Shown here in pieces: positions 25,183 to 34,544 of a DNA stretch of 54,956 bases (the stretch's first letter is position 1; every line of letters begins with the position of its first letter). Under the pieces are notes generated by a model. The model was not told where the DNA came from. It worked only from the letters and a program-made list of their open reading frames with translations, and searched no databases. The position numbers and the translations under genes are program-made. Source of the stretch: an uncultured Allofournierella sp. (lineage in GTDB: Bacteria > Bacillota > Clostridia > Oscillospirales > Ruminococcaceae); contig CALWNI010000009.1 in NCBI GenBank assembly GCA_944382775.1, positions 1 to 54,956 of the forward strand, written 5' to 3'.

Positions 25183-26523
25183 ATGGATTTGATGCAAAAA
25201 CTCACCATTTTAGCCGACAGCGCAAAATACGATGTTGCCTGTACCTCCAGCGGCGTAAATCGTGGCGGTGCACATGGTTCCATCGGCAGCGCATCCGCTC
25301 CCGGCATCTGCCATACCTTTTCGGCCGACGGCCGCTGTGTCAGCCTGTTAAAAGTATTGATGACCAACGTCTGCACCTTTGACTGTGCCTATTGTGTAAA
25401 TCGCCGTTCCAACGATGTTCCCCGTGCCGCCTTTACACCGCAAGAATTGGCGGACTTAACCATTCAATTTTATCGCCGCAACTACATAGAAGGATTGTTT
25501 TTATCCAGTGCCGTGCTTGTCAATCCGGACTACACAACCGAACAGATGATAAAAGCACTGGAACTGTTGCGTGGCCCTTATCGTTTCCGTGGTTATATCC
25601 ATGCCAAAGCCATTCCCGGTGCGGACCCGTTGCTGATTCAGCGGCTGGGCATACTTGCCGACCGCCTCAGCGTCAACATCGAACTGCCCAGTGCTGCCAG
25701 CTTGGACCGCCTTGCACCGGACAAAAAGAAGGCTTCCATTCTAACCCCCATGAAACAAATTGCGGTGGGCCATGCCCAAAACCGAAAAGAATTGGCAGTT
25801 TACCGCAACGCCCCCAAATTCGCCCCCGCTGGGCAAAGCACCCAGATGATTGTGGGAGCTACTCCCGAAACCGACCGCCAGATTTTAAAATTGACCGAGG
25901 GGCTTTATCATCGCTATTCCCTCAAACGTGTCTTTTATTCTGCTTACATCCCTGTTTCGCAGGACTCCCGCCTGCCTGCCCTGGATACCAAACCACCCTT
26001 ATTGCGGGAACACCGTTTATACCAAGCCGATTGGCTCTTGCGTTTTTACCACTTTGATGCAGATGAAATTTTAGACGACGATAACCCGAACTTTGACCCC
26101 TTTCTTGACCCTAAATGCAACTGGGCCCTTCATCATCTGGAGCAATTCCCCGTGGACATAAACCGTGCCCCCTTGGAAATGCTTCTTCGGGTTCCGGGCA
26201 TTGGGCCAAAAAGCGCAAAACGCATTGTGCAGGCGCGCCGCCACAGCCAGCTTGGTTTGGATGAGCTAAAACGGATTGGTGTTGTATTAAAACGGGCGCA
26301 GTATTTCATTGTGTGCAAGGGCTTCACCTCTGCCCACGGTACAAACCGCCGGGCCATTGCCTCTGCTTTGATTGACCCCAATGTATTCACCGCCCACACC
26401 GAACAACTCAGCCTGTTCTCTTTGGGCGAAACTCCGCAGCTTTCTGCGGCAGGCATTTCCCCGGATTTAACTCTACCCCAAGCAAAGGAGGCCGCTATTT
26501 CATGTATCGCGAATCGGATGTAG
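25183..26523 (+). CDS. Radical SAM protein of the DNA modification/repair-linked family
   Basis: This 446-residue radical SAM enzyme has the cluster motif CxxxCxxC in NVCTFDCAYCVN. C-terminal helix-hairpin-helix elements (INRAPLEMLLRVPGIGPKSAKRI) are typical of nucleic-acid contact. It matches the family linked to DNA repair that is found next to DUF4130 proteins and sometimes uracil-DNA glycosylases. The reaction is not established. The start at 25183 (MDLMQKL) has GGAGG before it. A longer frame from 25099 runs through the terminator and is rejected. The last 22 bases overlap the next gene. Confidence 0.85.
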   Translation: MDLMQKLTILADSAKYDVACTSSGVNRGGAHGSIGSASAPGICHTFSADGRCVSLLKVLMTNVCTFDCAYCVNRRSNDVPRAAFTPQELADLTIQFYRRNYIEGLFLSSAVLVNPDYTTEQMIKALELLRGPYRFRGYIHAKAIPGADPLLIQRLGILADRLSVNIELPSAASLDRLAPDKKKASILTPMKQIAVGHAQNRKELAVYRNAPKFAPAGQSTQMIVGATPETDRQILKLTEGLYHRYSLKRVFYSAYIPVSQDSRLPALDTKPPLLREHRLYQADWLLRFYHFDADEILDDDNPNFDPFLDPKCNWALHHLEQFPVDINRAPLEMLLRVPGIGPKSAKRIVQARRHSQLGLDELKRIGVVLKRAQYFIVCKGFTSAHGTNRRAIASALIDPNVFTAHTEQLSLFSLGETPQLSAAGISPDLTLPQAKEAAISCIANRM

Positions 26524-27260
26524 TCTATCGTTACGACGGCAGTTTTGAAGGCTTTTTGTGCTGTGTGTTTGAAAGCATCTCCCAAAAAGAAATCCCCTTT
26601 GATATTCTGCCCTGGGATTTTGCCGCCACCACGCTATTTTCTGAAAAAGATATCCCCACCGAGATAGCAAAAGCCACCCGTGTAAAATCCAGTTTTTCAA
26701 AAAAACTAGGCAAAGCAGCTCCCACTTGCATTGCCCACGCATTTTTATCCTGCCATCCACAAAAAGAATTGCTGCTGCTTCGCTTTTTAATTTTAGGCTA
26801 CGCCAAAGGCCCCGCCGTGCTCTCCATGGCAGGACATCCCGATGTGGCCCCTGTGCTTGCTATGGAAAAGCAGGTCAGTAGCGAAGCCCACCAGTTTACC
26901 GGCTTTTTGCGCTTTTGTGATTACGGCGAGTTTCTGGGCAGCACCATTTCCCCTAAAAATTATGTTTTGCCGTTGCTGCGTCTGCATTTTTGCCAGCGTT
27001 ATCCCAGCGAAAACTTTTTAATTTACGACCAAACCCACAATGCGGTACTGCTTTACTTTAACGGCGTGTCAGAATATCTTATTTTGGACAAGCCGCCTGT
27101 TTTTCCTGCGGTCAGTGCCGAAGAACAGGCCTATCAAACCATGTGGAAACAGTTTTATCAAACCATCTCCATTTCCGCCCGTGAAAATCCACGCTGCCGC
27201 CAAACCCATTGCCCCAAACGCTATCGGGTCAATATGACTGAATTGGCCGACGAACGCTAA
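26502..27260 (+). CDS. DUF4130 protein, partner of the radical SAM protein
   Basis: This 252-residue protein fits the DUF4130 pattern: YRYDGSFEGFLCCVFES at the start, and EAHQFTGFLRFCDYG, PKNYVLPLLRLHFCQRYP and NFLIYDQTHN later. Related proteins are fused to or encoded beside uracil-DNA glycosylase, and none is visible here. The start ATG at 26502 lies inside the upstream gene and is preceded by an AAAGGAGG site, so translation is coupled. Both proteins are likely to act together, on an unknown DNA or nucleotide lesion. Confidence 0.85.
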   Translation: MYRESDVVYRYDGSFEGFLCCVFESISQKEIPFDILPWDFAATTLFSEKDIPTEIAKATRVKSSFSKKLGKAAPTCIAHAFLSCHPQKELLLLRFLILGYAKGPAVLSMAGHPDVAPVLAMEKQVSSEAHQFTGFLRFCDYGEFLGSTISPKNYVLPLLRLHFCQRYPSENFLIYDQTHNAVLLYFNGVSEYLILDKPPVFPAVSAEEQAYQTMWKQFYQTISISARENPRCRQTHCPKRYRVNMTELADER

Positions 27261-27307
27261 CTTCCTTGTGTTATTCACAATTTATTGCTTTTTCCCTGCA
27301 TCGGCGG

Positions 27308-27316
27308 TGTTATAAT
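27308..27316 (+). promoter_or_regulatory. Extended -10 promoter before the alpha/beta hydrolase
   Basis: TGT-TATAAT forms an extended -10 element at 27308-27316. No clear -35 is needed for this class. It lies 37 bases before the hydrolase start. Confidence 0.6.
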
Positions 27317-27352
27317 GAAATCAAATCACATGGATAAAAGGAGCGATGTTCC

Positions 27353-28012
27353 ATGTACATGAAAATAAACGGTCTAAATCTTTATTACCATAAGCAAGGC
27401 ACAGGCAAACCACTGATTCTTCTACACGGAAACGGCGAAGACCACACCATTTTTGAGCAGGCAATCCAAGACTTCTCCCGTTTTTATACTGTATATGCAC
27501 TGGATAGCCGCGCCCACGGAAAAAGTGACCCGGTACCCACCCTGTCCTATACAGAAATGGCAGAAGACGTGGCAGAGTTCATTCAATCCTTGTCGCTGGA
27601 CAAACCCTATCTAATTGGTTTTTCCGATGGCGGTGTTGTGGGGCTTTTGCTGGCAATGAAACACCCCCATTTGCTGGGCAAACTGGTGGTGGCAGGCGCA
27701 AACCTAACACCGGCTGGCATCAAACAGCCGTGGCGCAGCCTTATGGCATTGCAAAATCAAATTTCACCCGATGCCAAGTTGGAACTCATGCTCACACAGC
27801 CCCATATCTCCGGTTGGCAACTCAGCGACATTCGCATTCCAACCCTTGTATTGGCAGGCGAAAAGGATATGATTTTGCCCGAACAAACCAAACGCATTGC
27901 CCGTTCCATCCCCAATGCAAAATTGATGATTCTCCCGGGCGAAACCCATTCCAGCTATGTGGTACACAGCGACAAACTATACCCTGCTGTTGCATCCTTT
28001 TTGCGTGGATAA
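27353..28012 (+). CDS. Alpha/beta hydrolase
   Basis: This 219-residue hydrolase has the nucleophile elbow GFSDGG at Ser91, the oxyanion segment LLHGNGED, the Asp in GEKDMILPE and the His in GETHSSYV. It is an esterase or C-C hydrolase type enzyme, with no clue to the substrate. It is a single gene with a good ribosome site, AAAAGGAG, and an ATG two codons later (27359) is an alternative start. A strong terminator follows. Confidence 0.88.
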   Translation: MYMKINGLNLYYHKQGTGKPLILLHGNGEDHTIFEQAIQDFSRFYTVYALDSRAHGKSDPVPTLSYTEMAEDVAEFIQSLSLDKPYLIGFSDGGVVGLLLAMKHPHLLGKLVVAGANLTPAGIKQPWRSLMALQNQISPDAKLELMLTQPHISGWQLSDIRIPTLVLAGEKDMILPEQTKRIARSIPNAKLMILPGETHSSYVVHSDKLYPAVASFLRG

Positions 28013-28034
28013 TCCCGCCTTACTTTTCAACAAC

Positions 28035-28075
28035 AAAACAGCGGCACGGTGGAAAACCCACCGTGCCGCTGTTTT
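28035..28075. terminator. Bidirectional terminator between hydrolase and CCA gene
   Basis: An 18-bp GC-rich stem (28035-28052 with 28058-28075) has A- and T-rich ends and serves both convergent genes. Confidence 0.92.
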
Positions 28076-29793
28076 TATTTTGCCTGCCACTCTCTGGCTT
28101 TGTTCAACAAGGCCTCCTTGTTGTTTTCCACACGACCTTCCACCACTTCGTGCAGCAGCCAATCCAGCAAATTGCTCATGGAAGGGCCTGGCTGTGCCAA
28201 TCCTTCGGTCATCAGATTGCCACCGGTAATGGCCAGCTGGTCCACACTATAGCAAAACCCTTCGTCAATCAAATCTATTAGGGTCTTTTCAAAGGCTTTT
28301 AGACTATCTGCTTTTACACGATGTGCCATTGCATCGGCCCACCAGATATGCACCAAGCTGGTCAACTGCTTGGGCCCCAACAACTGAAGCCACCGCTGCA
28401 CACTTACCCGATCCGTTACCGGATGAATTCCGTGGAATCGAATTAGCTCACATACCACATCACGGCTCTTTCGGTCGGTTTTCAGACGGCGCAAAATCGC
28501 ATCGGCCAGCTGTGCACCAACTTCAGCGTGTCCCTCATACAAACTGTTGGTTTCGCTGCCTGCTTGCTGACAATAGGGTTTGCCGATATCACGCAGCAGC
28601 ATTGCCCAGCGAACTTCCGGAATATCCGAGCTGTATGCCAAGGTTTCCGCAGCATGCAGCCACAGATTTTCCTCTTTGCCGTTTCGTTGCTGCACAAAGG
28701 TCAAGGCAGGTTCAATTTCCGGCATTACATGCGCCAAGATATCACCGTTTTCTGCCACAACACGGTGTGCTGCCTTACCGCACAACATACGGGTCAGTTC
28801 TTTTACGCTGCGTTCGCCTGCAACCCAGCGCAGCATATGGCGTTGTTCCTTTGCTGCCTTGTGGGTTTCGGGTTCAATGGTGAAACCAAGCACCGCACTA
28901 AACCGAAGCAAACGCAAAATACGCAGAGCATCCTCTTCAAAACGCTGTGCCGGATTGCCCACACAGCGCAACACACCGGCTTTTAAGTCCACCTGTCCGT
29001 TAAAAGGGTCAATGATGGTTCCATCCGGTCCCATCGCCATGGCATTGATAGTAAAATCACGGCGTGCCAAATCCTCTTCCAAACTATCCACAAAGGTGAC
29101 TGCTTCGGGGCGGCGGTGATCCTCATACTCTCCCTCGGCCCGATAGGTGGTTATCTCATAGGTTTCATTTTGTGCCAATACCGTAACGGTGCCGTGCTGA
29201 ATTCCGGTTTCCAGTACCTTGTATGTACCGGCAAAGCACTCCTTTACCTGCTCCGGCTTTGCGGATGTGCACAAATCCCAATCTTTGGGCTCTTTTCCCA
29301 ACAAGCTGTCGCGCACACAGCCGCCCACAGCCCAGGCCTCAAACCCACGCTCATTCAGCATACCAATCAAGGTTGCTGCAATGGGTGGCATCACAGGCAA
29401 TTCAATCTGGCGTTCCCATGCAAGCCGTTCTACTAAGCTAACATCTGCCGGACAAAAGGTATAATCCTTTAATTCTGCCGGTGCTACCCAGCGCACGTCT
29501 TCATGCACATTTAGCTTTAAATCGCCGCCGGTTACTCTACCGTTAAAAAAGGTAAAGTGAATGTCGCGGTCGGGATACGAGTAGTCCATGGATGCATATA
29601 CGGGCCCTAAGGTAATCTCCAGGTCCAATTCTTCCTGGCACTCTCGCACAGCGGCCGCTTCCGGTGCCTCTCCCTCTTCCACCTTGCCGCCAGGAAACTC
29701 CCACAGATGGGCACAACTGCCCCCCTCGCCCCGTTTGCAAATCAAGATTTTTCCTGTTTCATCGGTCAAGATAACTGCTGCTACATGGGTCAT
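28075..29793 (-). CDS. NUDIX hydrolase fused to CCA-adding tRNA nucleotidyltransferase
   Basis: Residues 1-130 form a MutT-like NUDIX domain. The box runs GGKVEEGEAPEAAAVRECQEEL and fits the motif except that the last Gly is Asp. Residues 150-570 form a class II CCA-adding enzyme. AVGGCVRDSLLGKEPKDWDL carries the metal-binding acids, and RRDFTINAMAMG and EEDALRILRLLRFSA follow. A C-terminal HD-type region ends the protein. It completes tRNA 3' ends. The NUDIX part may clean oxidised nucleotides or act on an intermediate. The 572-residue start at 29793 is supported by GGAGG, 9 bases away, and by the ATGA overlap with the upstream reductase. Confidence 0.9.
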   Translation of the reverse strand: MTHVAAVILTDETGKILICKRGEGGSCAHLWEFPGGKVEEGEAPEAAAVRECQEELDLEITLGPVYASMDYSYPDRDIHFTFFNGRVTGGDLKLNVHEDVRWVAPAELKDYTFCPADVSLVERLAWERQIELPVMPPIAATLIGMLNERGFEAWAVGGCVRDSLLGKEPKDWDLCTSAKPEQVKECFAGTYKVLETGIQHGTVTVLAQNETYEITTYRAEGEYEDHRRPEAVTFVDSLEEDLARRDFTINAMAMGPDGTIIDPFNGQVDLKAGVLRCVGNPAQRFEEDALRILRLLRFSAVLGFTIEPETHKAAKEQRHMLRWVAGERSVKELTRMLCGKAAHRVVAENGDILAHVMPEIEPALTFVQQRNGKEENLWLHAAETLAYSSDIPEVRWAMLLRDIGKPYCQQAGSETNSLYEGHAEVGAQLADAILRRLKTDRKSRDVVCELIRFHGIHPVTDRVSVQRWLQLLGPKQLTSLVHIWWADAMAHRVKADSLKAFEKTLIDLIDEGFCYSVDQLAITGGNLMTEGLAQPGPSMSNLLDWLLHEVVEGRVENNKEALLNKAREWQAK

Positions 29794-30674
29794 AACTCGG
29801 TTCCTCCCTTTTCTTTGTTCCAAGCGGTCAGGCAGGCGGCAAAGCTGTCCACCGTATCACCAAAATCCACACCGCAAGCCCGCTTTAACTTATCGGTGTC
29901 CATGCTTAAATTTCGTTCAAACTGGGGCCAACGCTCGGTATCGGGCTGAAGCAATGCCATAGCAGATTCTTCTGCCCCCATACGTTCCAAGCACATTAAA
30001 CCTGTTGCATAGGTATTCAGCGGATTTCTTGCCCCCATATTGTAAACACCGCCGGGCAACTGGGTCATTTGCTCCATTGCCTGCACCACCTGCATTACCC
30101 AGGTAATGCCCCTATGCTCCCGAACGGCCAACTGTAACGTCTGCTTTTGTTGCAAAACAGCCTGTAAATTGCCCCAAAAACCCGTGTTGTTTTTTAGGTT
30201 CGGCCGCTCAAAATCATACATCCAAGTGGCACGCAAACACACCGCATCGGGGCACAGTTCCAACACCCGTTGTTCTGCTTGCAGCTTATGCCGTCCGTAT
30301 ACCGTAATCGGTGCCAACAGTGCATCTTCCGGCAATGGACCAGCTGTGCGGGTGCCGTTATATACCTGGTCCGAACTAAAAAATACCAGTTTTGCACCAA
30401 TGGCTTCGCATTCCTTTGCCAAGCGTTCCGGCAGCTGCACATTTAATAAAAAACTATCCAGCGGATGGGCTTCACAATATTGTGTATTGGAAATTGCCGC
30501 TGTGTGAATCACCAACTCCGGCATGGACTGGGTTACATATTCATGAATCTGCGCTCGATTGGTCAAATCCAACTGTTCACGGTTTGGTGCATCCAATTGC
30601 CAACAATTTTTATACGCCTGTACCAAGCGGCTGCCCACAAATCCGGTTGCTCCGGTTAGTAAAACTCGCTTCAT
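29790..30674 (-). CDS. RmlD-like NAD(P)-dependent sugar reductase
   Basis: This 294-residue protein has the Rossmann motif TGATGFVG and the catalytic YGRHK (Tyr-x-x-x-Lys), plus VFFSSDQVYNG and a C-terminal substrate domain. It is a member of the dTDP-4-dehydrorhamnose reductase family. No other rhamnose genes are here, so it may act on another nucleotide sugar or have a different role. It is coupled by an ATGA overlap to the NUDIX-CCA fusion, a surprising pairing. Confidence 0.82.
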   Translation of the reverse strand: MKRVLLTGATGFVGSRLVQAYKNCWQLDAPNREQLDLTNRAQIHEYVTQSMPELVIHTAAISNTQYCEAHPLDSFLLNVQLPERLAKECEAIGAKLVFFSSDQVYNGTRTAGPLPEDALLAPITVYGRHKLQAEQRVLELCPDAVCLRATWMYDFERPNLKNNTGFWGNLQAVLQQKQTLQLAVREHRGITWVMQVVQAMEQMTQLPGGVYNMGARNPLNTYATGLMCLERMGAEESAMALLQPDTERWPQFERNLSMDTDKLKRACGVDFGDTVDSFAACLTAWNKEKGGTEL

Positions 30675-30784
30675 CGTATCATTCTCCTACCCTTTGCAAT
30701 TTTCACCGTTTTCCGCAACATGCCTGGTTTATGTTGGGCATTCTGACCCCAAACAAGCAGGTCAAAATTGTTGTGAATACTTTT

Positions 30785-30793
30785 ATTATAGCA
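30785..30793 (-). promoter_or_regulatory. Extended -10 promoter of the reductase-CCA operon
   Basis: On the minus strand TGC-TATAAT occurs at 30785-30793, about 110 bases before the reductase start. It partly abuts the hairpin that ends the transporter operon. No good -35 is visible, in keeping with an extended -10 promoter. Confidence 0.55.
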
Positions 30794-30794
30794 C

Positions 30795-30828
30795 AAAAGC
30801 CTCGGATGTTTTATGACCCGAGGCTTTT
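30795..30828 (-). terminator. Hairpin downstream of the nucleoside transporter operon
   Basis: An 11-bp stem (30795-30805 with 30818-30828) is followed by only four T on the minus strand, so termination may be partial. It lies 35 bases past the last transporter gene. Confidence 0.6.
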
Positions 30829-30862
30829 ATTTTGTTAAATTTTAACGAATTTTTTGCTTCAA

Positions 30863-31819
30863 TCAGCGTTCTTCACGGAAGTAGTTATTGCCCAAGAATG
30901 CAGGGATATGAGCACCCTTGTTGCCGCGCATGCTGGTAACAATCAGAACCAGTGCAGTGATTAAGAATGGCAACATATCAAAAAATGCATCCGGCATACC
31001 CACCATAAAGCCAACCTTGTAGTACTTCAATACACGCAAAGCACCAAATACAAAGCTGCCCAAAATTGCCATGTGAGGTTTCCATGCTGCAAAAATAACC
31101 AAAGCAACCGCAATCCAGCCCAAACCGTTTACACTGTTGGAAATCCATACACCGCCGTTGATAATCATACCGCAGTATGCACCGCCAATGCCGCAAATAC
31201 CGCCGCCCAATAAAATATTAAAATACTTCCATTTGGTAACAGGAATGGATGCCGCATCGGCTGCACCGGGGTTTTCACCAATGGCCTGTACATTCAAACC
31301 GGTTTTGGTGCGGTACAGATAAAATCCGGTAAGGGCAGCCACCAGAATCCCCAGATAAACAAAGGGGTTATAACTAAACAGCAACGGCCCCACCACAGGC
31401 AGATCGCTCAAGCCCGGAATTTGAATGCTTCTCATTTGCTGGGTTACCTGTGCAGGCAGTTTTAAGGTGCCGCTTTCTGCTTTTTCAATCATGTATACGC
31501 CAATAAAGTTGGAAATACCCACACCAAAAATGGTCATAGTTAAGCCGGCAACATTCTGGTTTGCCATAAAGGTAACGGTCAGCACTGCATAAATCAGTGC
31601 CGCCAGCATGCCTGCCAAAAAGGCGCACAACAAAGCCACCATAAAGTTATCGCTGAGATAACCACCCATAAAGCCGGCACAGGCACCAATTGCCATCATG
31701 CCCTCTACACCCAGATTCAAATGGCCTACTTTTTCGTTTAAAATTTCACCCACGGTACCAAACAACAACGGAGTACCGGCGCCGATTGCTGCCACCAAAA
31801 ACTTAATAAACAAATCCAT
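30863..31819 (-). CDS. Nucleoside ABC transporter permease
   Basis: This 318-residue membrane protein with about eight or nine helices belongs to the BPD_transp_2/NupQ type. GTVGEILNEKVGHLNLGVEGMMAIGA and AIGENPGAADAASIPVTKWK are characteristic. It pairs with the other permease as the pore for nucleosides imported by the BMP system. It overlaps the upstream permease stop by one base (TAATG) and ends the operon. Confidence 0.92.
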   Translation of the reverse strand: MDLFIKFLVAAIGAGTPLLFGTVGEILNEKVGHLNLGVEGMMAIGACAGFMGGYLSDNFMVALLCAFLAGMLAALIYAVLTVTFMANQNVAGLTMTIFGVGISNFIGVYMIEKAESGTLKLPAQVTQQMRSIQIPGLSDLPVVGPLLFSYNPFVYLGILVAALTGFYLYRTKTGLNVQAIGENPGAADAASIPVTKWKYFNILLGGGICGIGGAYCGMIINGGVWISNSVNGLGWIAVALVIFAAWKPHMAILGSFVFGALRVLKYYKVGFMVGMPDAFFDMLPFLITALVLIVTSMRGNKGAHIPAFLGNNYFREER

Positions 31820-32916
31820 TATCGGCTCACTCCTTTCTTGCTGCGGCCCACAAAGCTATACCGAACAAAAAACTCACTGCCCAAAATAAAGAACAGAATA
31901 ATGCCCTGCAATACATCGGCACAGTCAGAAGACAGTCCAAAGGTAGACTGTACCACACTGGAACCCTTTTCCAATACACCAAACAGGAAGGATACCACTA
32001 AAATCATGGCCGGATTTAACTGACAAAGCCATGCCACAATAATTGCGGTAAAGCCAACACCGCCGGCAACACCCATAGACAAGGTCATATCACTGCCCGA
32101 TACCTGACAAGCACCTGCCAAACCGGCAATTGCCCCGGAAATAAACATGGTGCGCAAGATTACCTTTTTCACATCAATGCCTGCATAACGTGCGGTGTCT
32201 TGGCTTTCGCCTACCACGCTGATTTCATAGCCCTGTTTGCTCTTTTTCAGATAAATCCAAACAAATGCAACCAAAACCAGCATGATAATCCAACCAAAAT
32301 GCACACCGAAAACCTTATCCAGTGCCACATTCTTATCAAAGCGTGCAATTTTTGAAAATCCGTTTGCAGCAGGGTCACGCCAAGGGCCGGCCTGTAAATA
32401 CGACACCAGGTGCAACGCAATGTAGTTGAGCATCAAGGTCAGCAAAGTTTCGTTGGTTCCCCACTTCACCTTAAAGAATGCTGCTAAAACGCCCCACAAA
32501 CCGCCGCCGATGCAGCCTGCAAGCAGCATTACAATGACCAAAACCCAGTGGTTCCAGTTGGGGAAATTCAGGGCAAAAAAGCTGGCAAACACAGCACCCA
32601 TAATTAGCTGTCCTTCGCCGCCCACGTTCCAAAATTTCATCTTAAATGCTAGGGTTACACCCAGCGCACAGATGCAAAGCGGAATGGCAAACTTAATGGT
32701 TGCCTGAATTGCCATCTGGCTGCGGAACGAACCCTCCAGAATGGTGCCATAAACCGCAATGGGATTTTGACCAATGGCCAAAATAAACAAACCGCCTGCT
32801 ACAATGCTAAGCAACACTGCCACCAAACGCAATACAACGGTTTCTTTGGTGCTGCGCTCTGCATGCTTTACCACATGAAACAGAGGCTCACGGGTATTTT
32901 TTACAGTAGGATTCAT
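31819..32916 (-). CDS. Nucleoside ABC transporter permease
   Basis: This 365-residue permease of the NupP type has GGEGQLIMGAVFASFFALNFP, WGTNETLLTLMLNYIALHLV and SVVGESQDTARYAGIDVKK, with about eight or nine membrane segments. It overlaps the ATPase stop by four bases (ATGA). It partners with the second permease in a heterodimeric channel. Confidence 0.92.
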   Translation of the reverse strand: MNPTVKNTREPLFHVVKHAERSTKETVVLRLVAVLLSIVAGGLFILAIGQNPIAVYGTILEGSFRSQMAIQATIKFAIPLCICALGVTLAFKMKFWNVGGEGQLIMGAVFASFFALNFPNWNHWVLVIVMLLAGCIGGGLWGVLAAFFKVKWGTNETLLTLMLNYIALHLVSYLQAGPWRDPAANGFSKIARFDKNVALDKVFGVHFGWIIMLVLVAFVWIYLKKSKQGYEISVVGESQDTARYAGIDVKKVILRTMFISGAIAGLAGACQVSGSDMTLSMGVAGGVGFTAIIVAWLCQLNPAMILVVSFLFGVLEKGSSVVQSTFGLSSDCADVLQGIILFFILGSEFFVRYSFVGRSKKGVSR

Positions 32917-34451
32917 GCCTCGTCTGCCTCCTTTTTCTTCTCCTCTTCGGTCATTTCACCGGTCATCATCAAGCCAATTTGTTCTTTTGTTACGGTTTTG
33001 GCATCTACCACACCGGTGATTTTGCCGTGGCACAATACCAGAATACGGTCGCATAATTCCAGCAATACGTCCAAATCCTCACCAATAAACATAACCGCAA
33101 CGCCTTTTTGTTTTTGCTGATTCAGTAAGTCATAAATCACATAGCTGGAATTGATGTCCAAACCACGCACCGGATAAGCAGTGATTAGCAAATTGGGGCA
33201 AGATTCAATTTCACGCCCCAGCAAAACCTTTTGTACGTTACCACCGCTCATCAAGCGAACCGGCGCTTCAATGCTTGAGGTAACAATGCCCAGCTTCTCC
33301 ACCAATTTTTTAGAAAGCTCTTTCGCCGGGGCACGGTCCACAAAGGGGCCTTTGCCTTTGCGATAACTTTTCAGCAGCATATTGTCCGGCATACCCATGC
33401 TTGCCACCAAGCCCATGCCTAAGCGGTCTTCCGGCACAAAACTCATGGAAATTCCCAAATCAATGATTTGTTCGGGGCTTTTGCCCAAGATATTCTCTTT
33501 TTTATACAGAATTGCGCCTTCCTGTGCCGGCAGCAAGCCCGCAATGGTTTCGCACAGTTCTTTTTGTCCGCTGCCTGCAATGCCGGCAACGCCCAAAATC
33601 TCGCCGGAACGAATCTGGAAACTTACATCATCCAGACCTTTGCTTCCGTCGGGCTTGGCAACCGTCAGGTTAACCACCTTTAAAATGGTATGAACATCTT
33701 TGGGTTCGGGCCGTTCAATGGACAAGCTTACCGCATGACCCACCATAAGCTCGGTCAATTTTGCCGCGTCTACGCCTGCGGTTTCTACACTGCCCACACT
33801 TTTGCCCTTGCGCAAAATGGTAACGCGGTCACTAATGGAAAGCACTTCGTTCAACTTATGGGTAATGATGATAATAGCGCATCCTTTTGCTTTCATCTGG
33901 CGCAAAATTGCAAACAGCTTTTCGGTTTCTTGCGGGGTTAATACCGCAGTAGGTTCGTCCAAAATCAGAATTTTAGCACCCCGATACAACACCTTTAAAA
34001 TTTCTACGGTCTGCTTTTCCGAAACGCTCATTTCATACACCGGCTTTTCGGGATCAATGTCCAAACCATAGTTTTCGCACAACTGGGTTACCTGCTGTTT
34101 TAGTGCCTTTTTGCCGGGCAATTTGCCCGGTGTGCCCAAAACAATGTTTTCCATTGCAGTAAATACTTCCACCAGCTTAAAATGCTGATGAATCATACCG
34201 ATGCCCAAATTTTGTGCATCAATGGGAGAGCTAATTGAAACCGGCTGTCCACTTACATAAATTTGACCTTTATCCGGATGATAAATACCCGAAATCATGT
34301 TCATCAGCGTGGTTTTACCGCTTCCGTTCTCACCCAGCAATGCTAAAATTTCACCGTATTGAACATCCAGCTCAATGCCGTCGTTTGCTACCACACTGCC
34401 AAAGGTTTTTGTAATGCCGCTGCACCGAATTGCACATTTCTGCTTGTCCAT
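32913..34451 (-). CDS. Nucleoside ABC transporter ATPase, two nucleotide-binding domains
   Basis: This 512-residue tandem ATPase has a first Walker A GENGSGKT and an MSVSEKQ signature with LILDEPTAVL. The second site is degenerate, as usual for the RbsA/NupO type: GIAGSGQKEL with an MSGGNVQK signature and AYPVRGLD. It energises nucleoside uptake. The start at 34451 (MDKQKC) is chosen because GGGAGG is 6 bases before it. The longer frame starts upstream of that site. Confidence 0.92.
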   Translation of the reverse strand: MDKQKCAIRCSGITKTFGSVVANDGIELDVQYGEILALLGENGSGKTTLMNMISGIYHPDKGQIYVSGQPVSISSPIDAQNLGIGMIHQHFKLVEVFTAMENIVLGTPGKLPGKKALKQQVTQLCENYGLDIDPEKPVYEMSVSEKQTVEILKVLYRGAKILILDEPTAVLTPQETEKLFAILRQMKAKGCAIIIITHKLNEVLSISDRVTILRKGKSVGSVETAGVDAAKLTELMVGHAVSLSIERPEPKDVHTILKVVNLTVAKPDGSKGLDDVSFQIRSGEILGVAGIAGSGQKELCETIAGLLPAQEGAILYKKENILGKSPEQIIDLGISMSFVPEDRLGMGLVASMGMPDNMLLKSYRKGKGPFVDRAPAKELSKKLVEKLGIVTSSIEAPVRLMSGGNVQKVLLGREIESCPNLLITAYPVRGLDINSSYVIYDLLNQQKQKGVAVMFIGEDLDVLLELCDRILVLCHGKITGVVDAKTVTKEQIGLMMTGEMTEEEKKKEADEA

Positions 34452-34490
34452 GGCTTCCTCCCATACACTCATATCTTCTCTTTCAGTGGC

Positions 34491-34520
34491 AAAAGGGCGG
34501 TCAAATCTGGCCGCCCTTTT
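34491..34520 (-). terminator. Intercistronic attenuator after bmpA
   Basis: A 10-bp stem (34491-34500 with 34511-34520) is followed by TTTTG on the minus strand. It lies between the binding-protein gene and the ATPase gene. Such partial terminators usually make the binding protein more abundant than the rest of the transporter. Confidence 0.75.
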
Positions 34521-34544
34521 GTTGTTTGCATCTGTTTTATCTAA

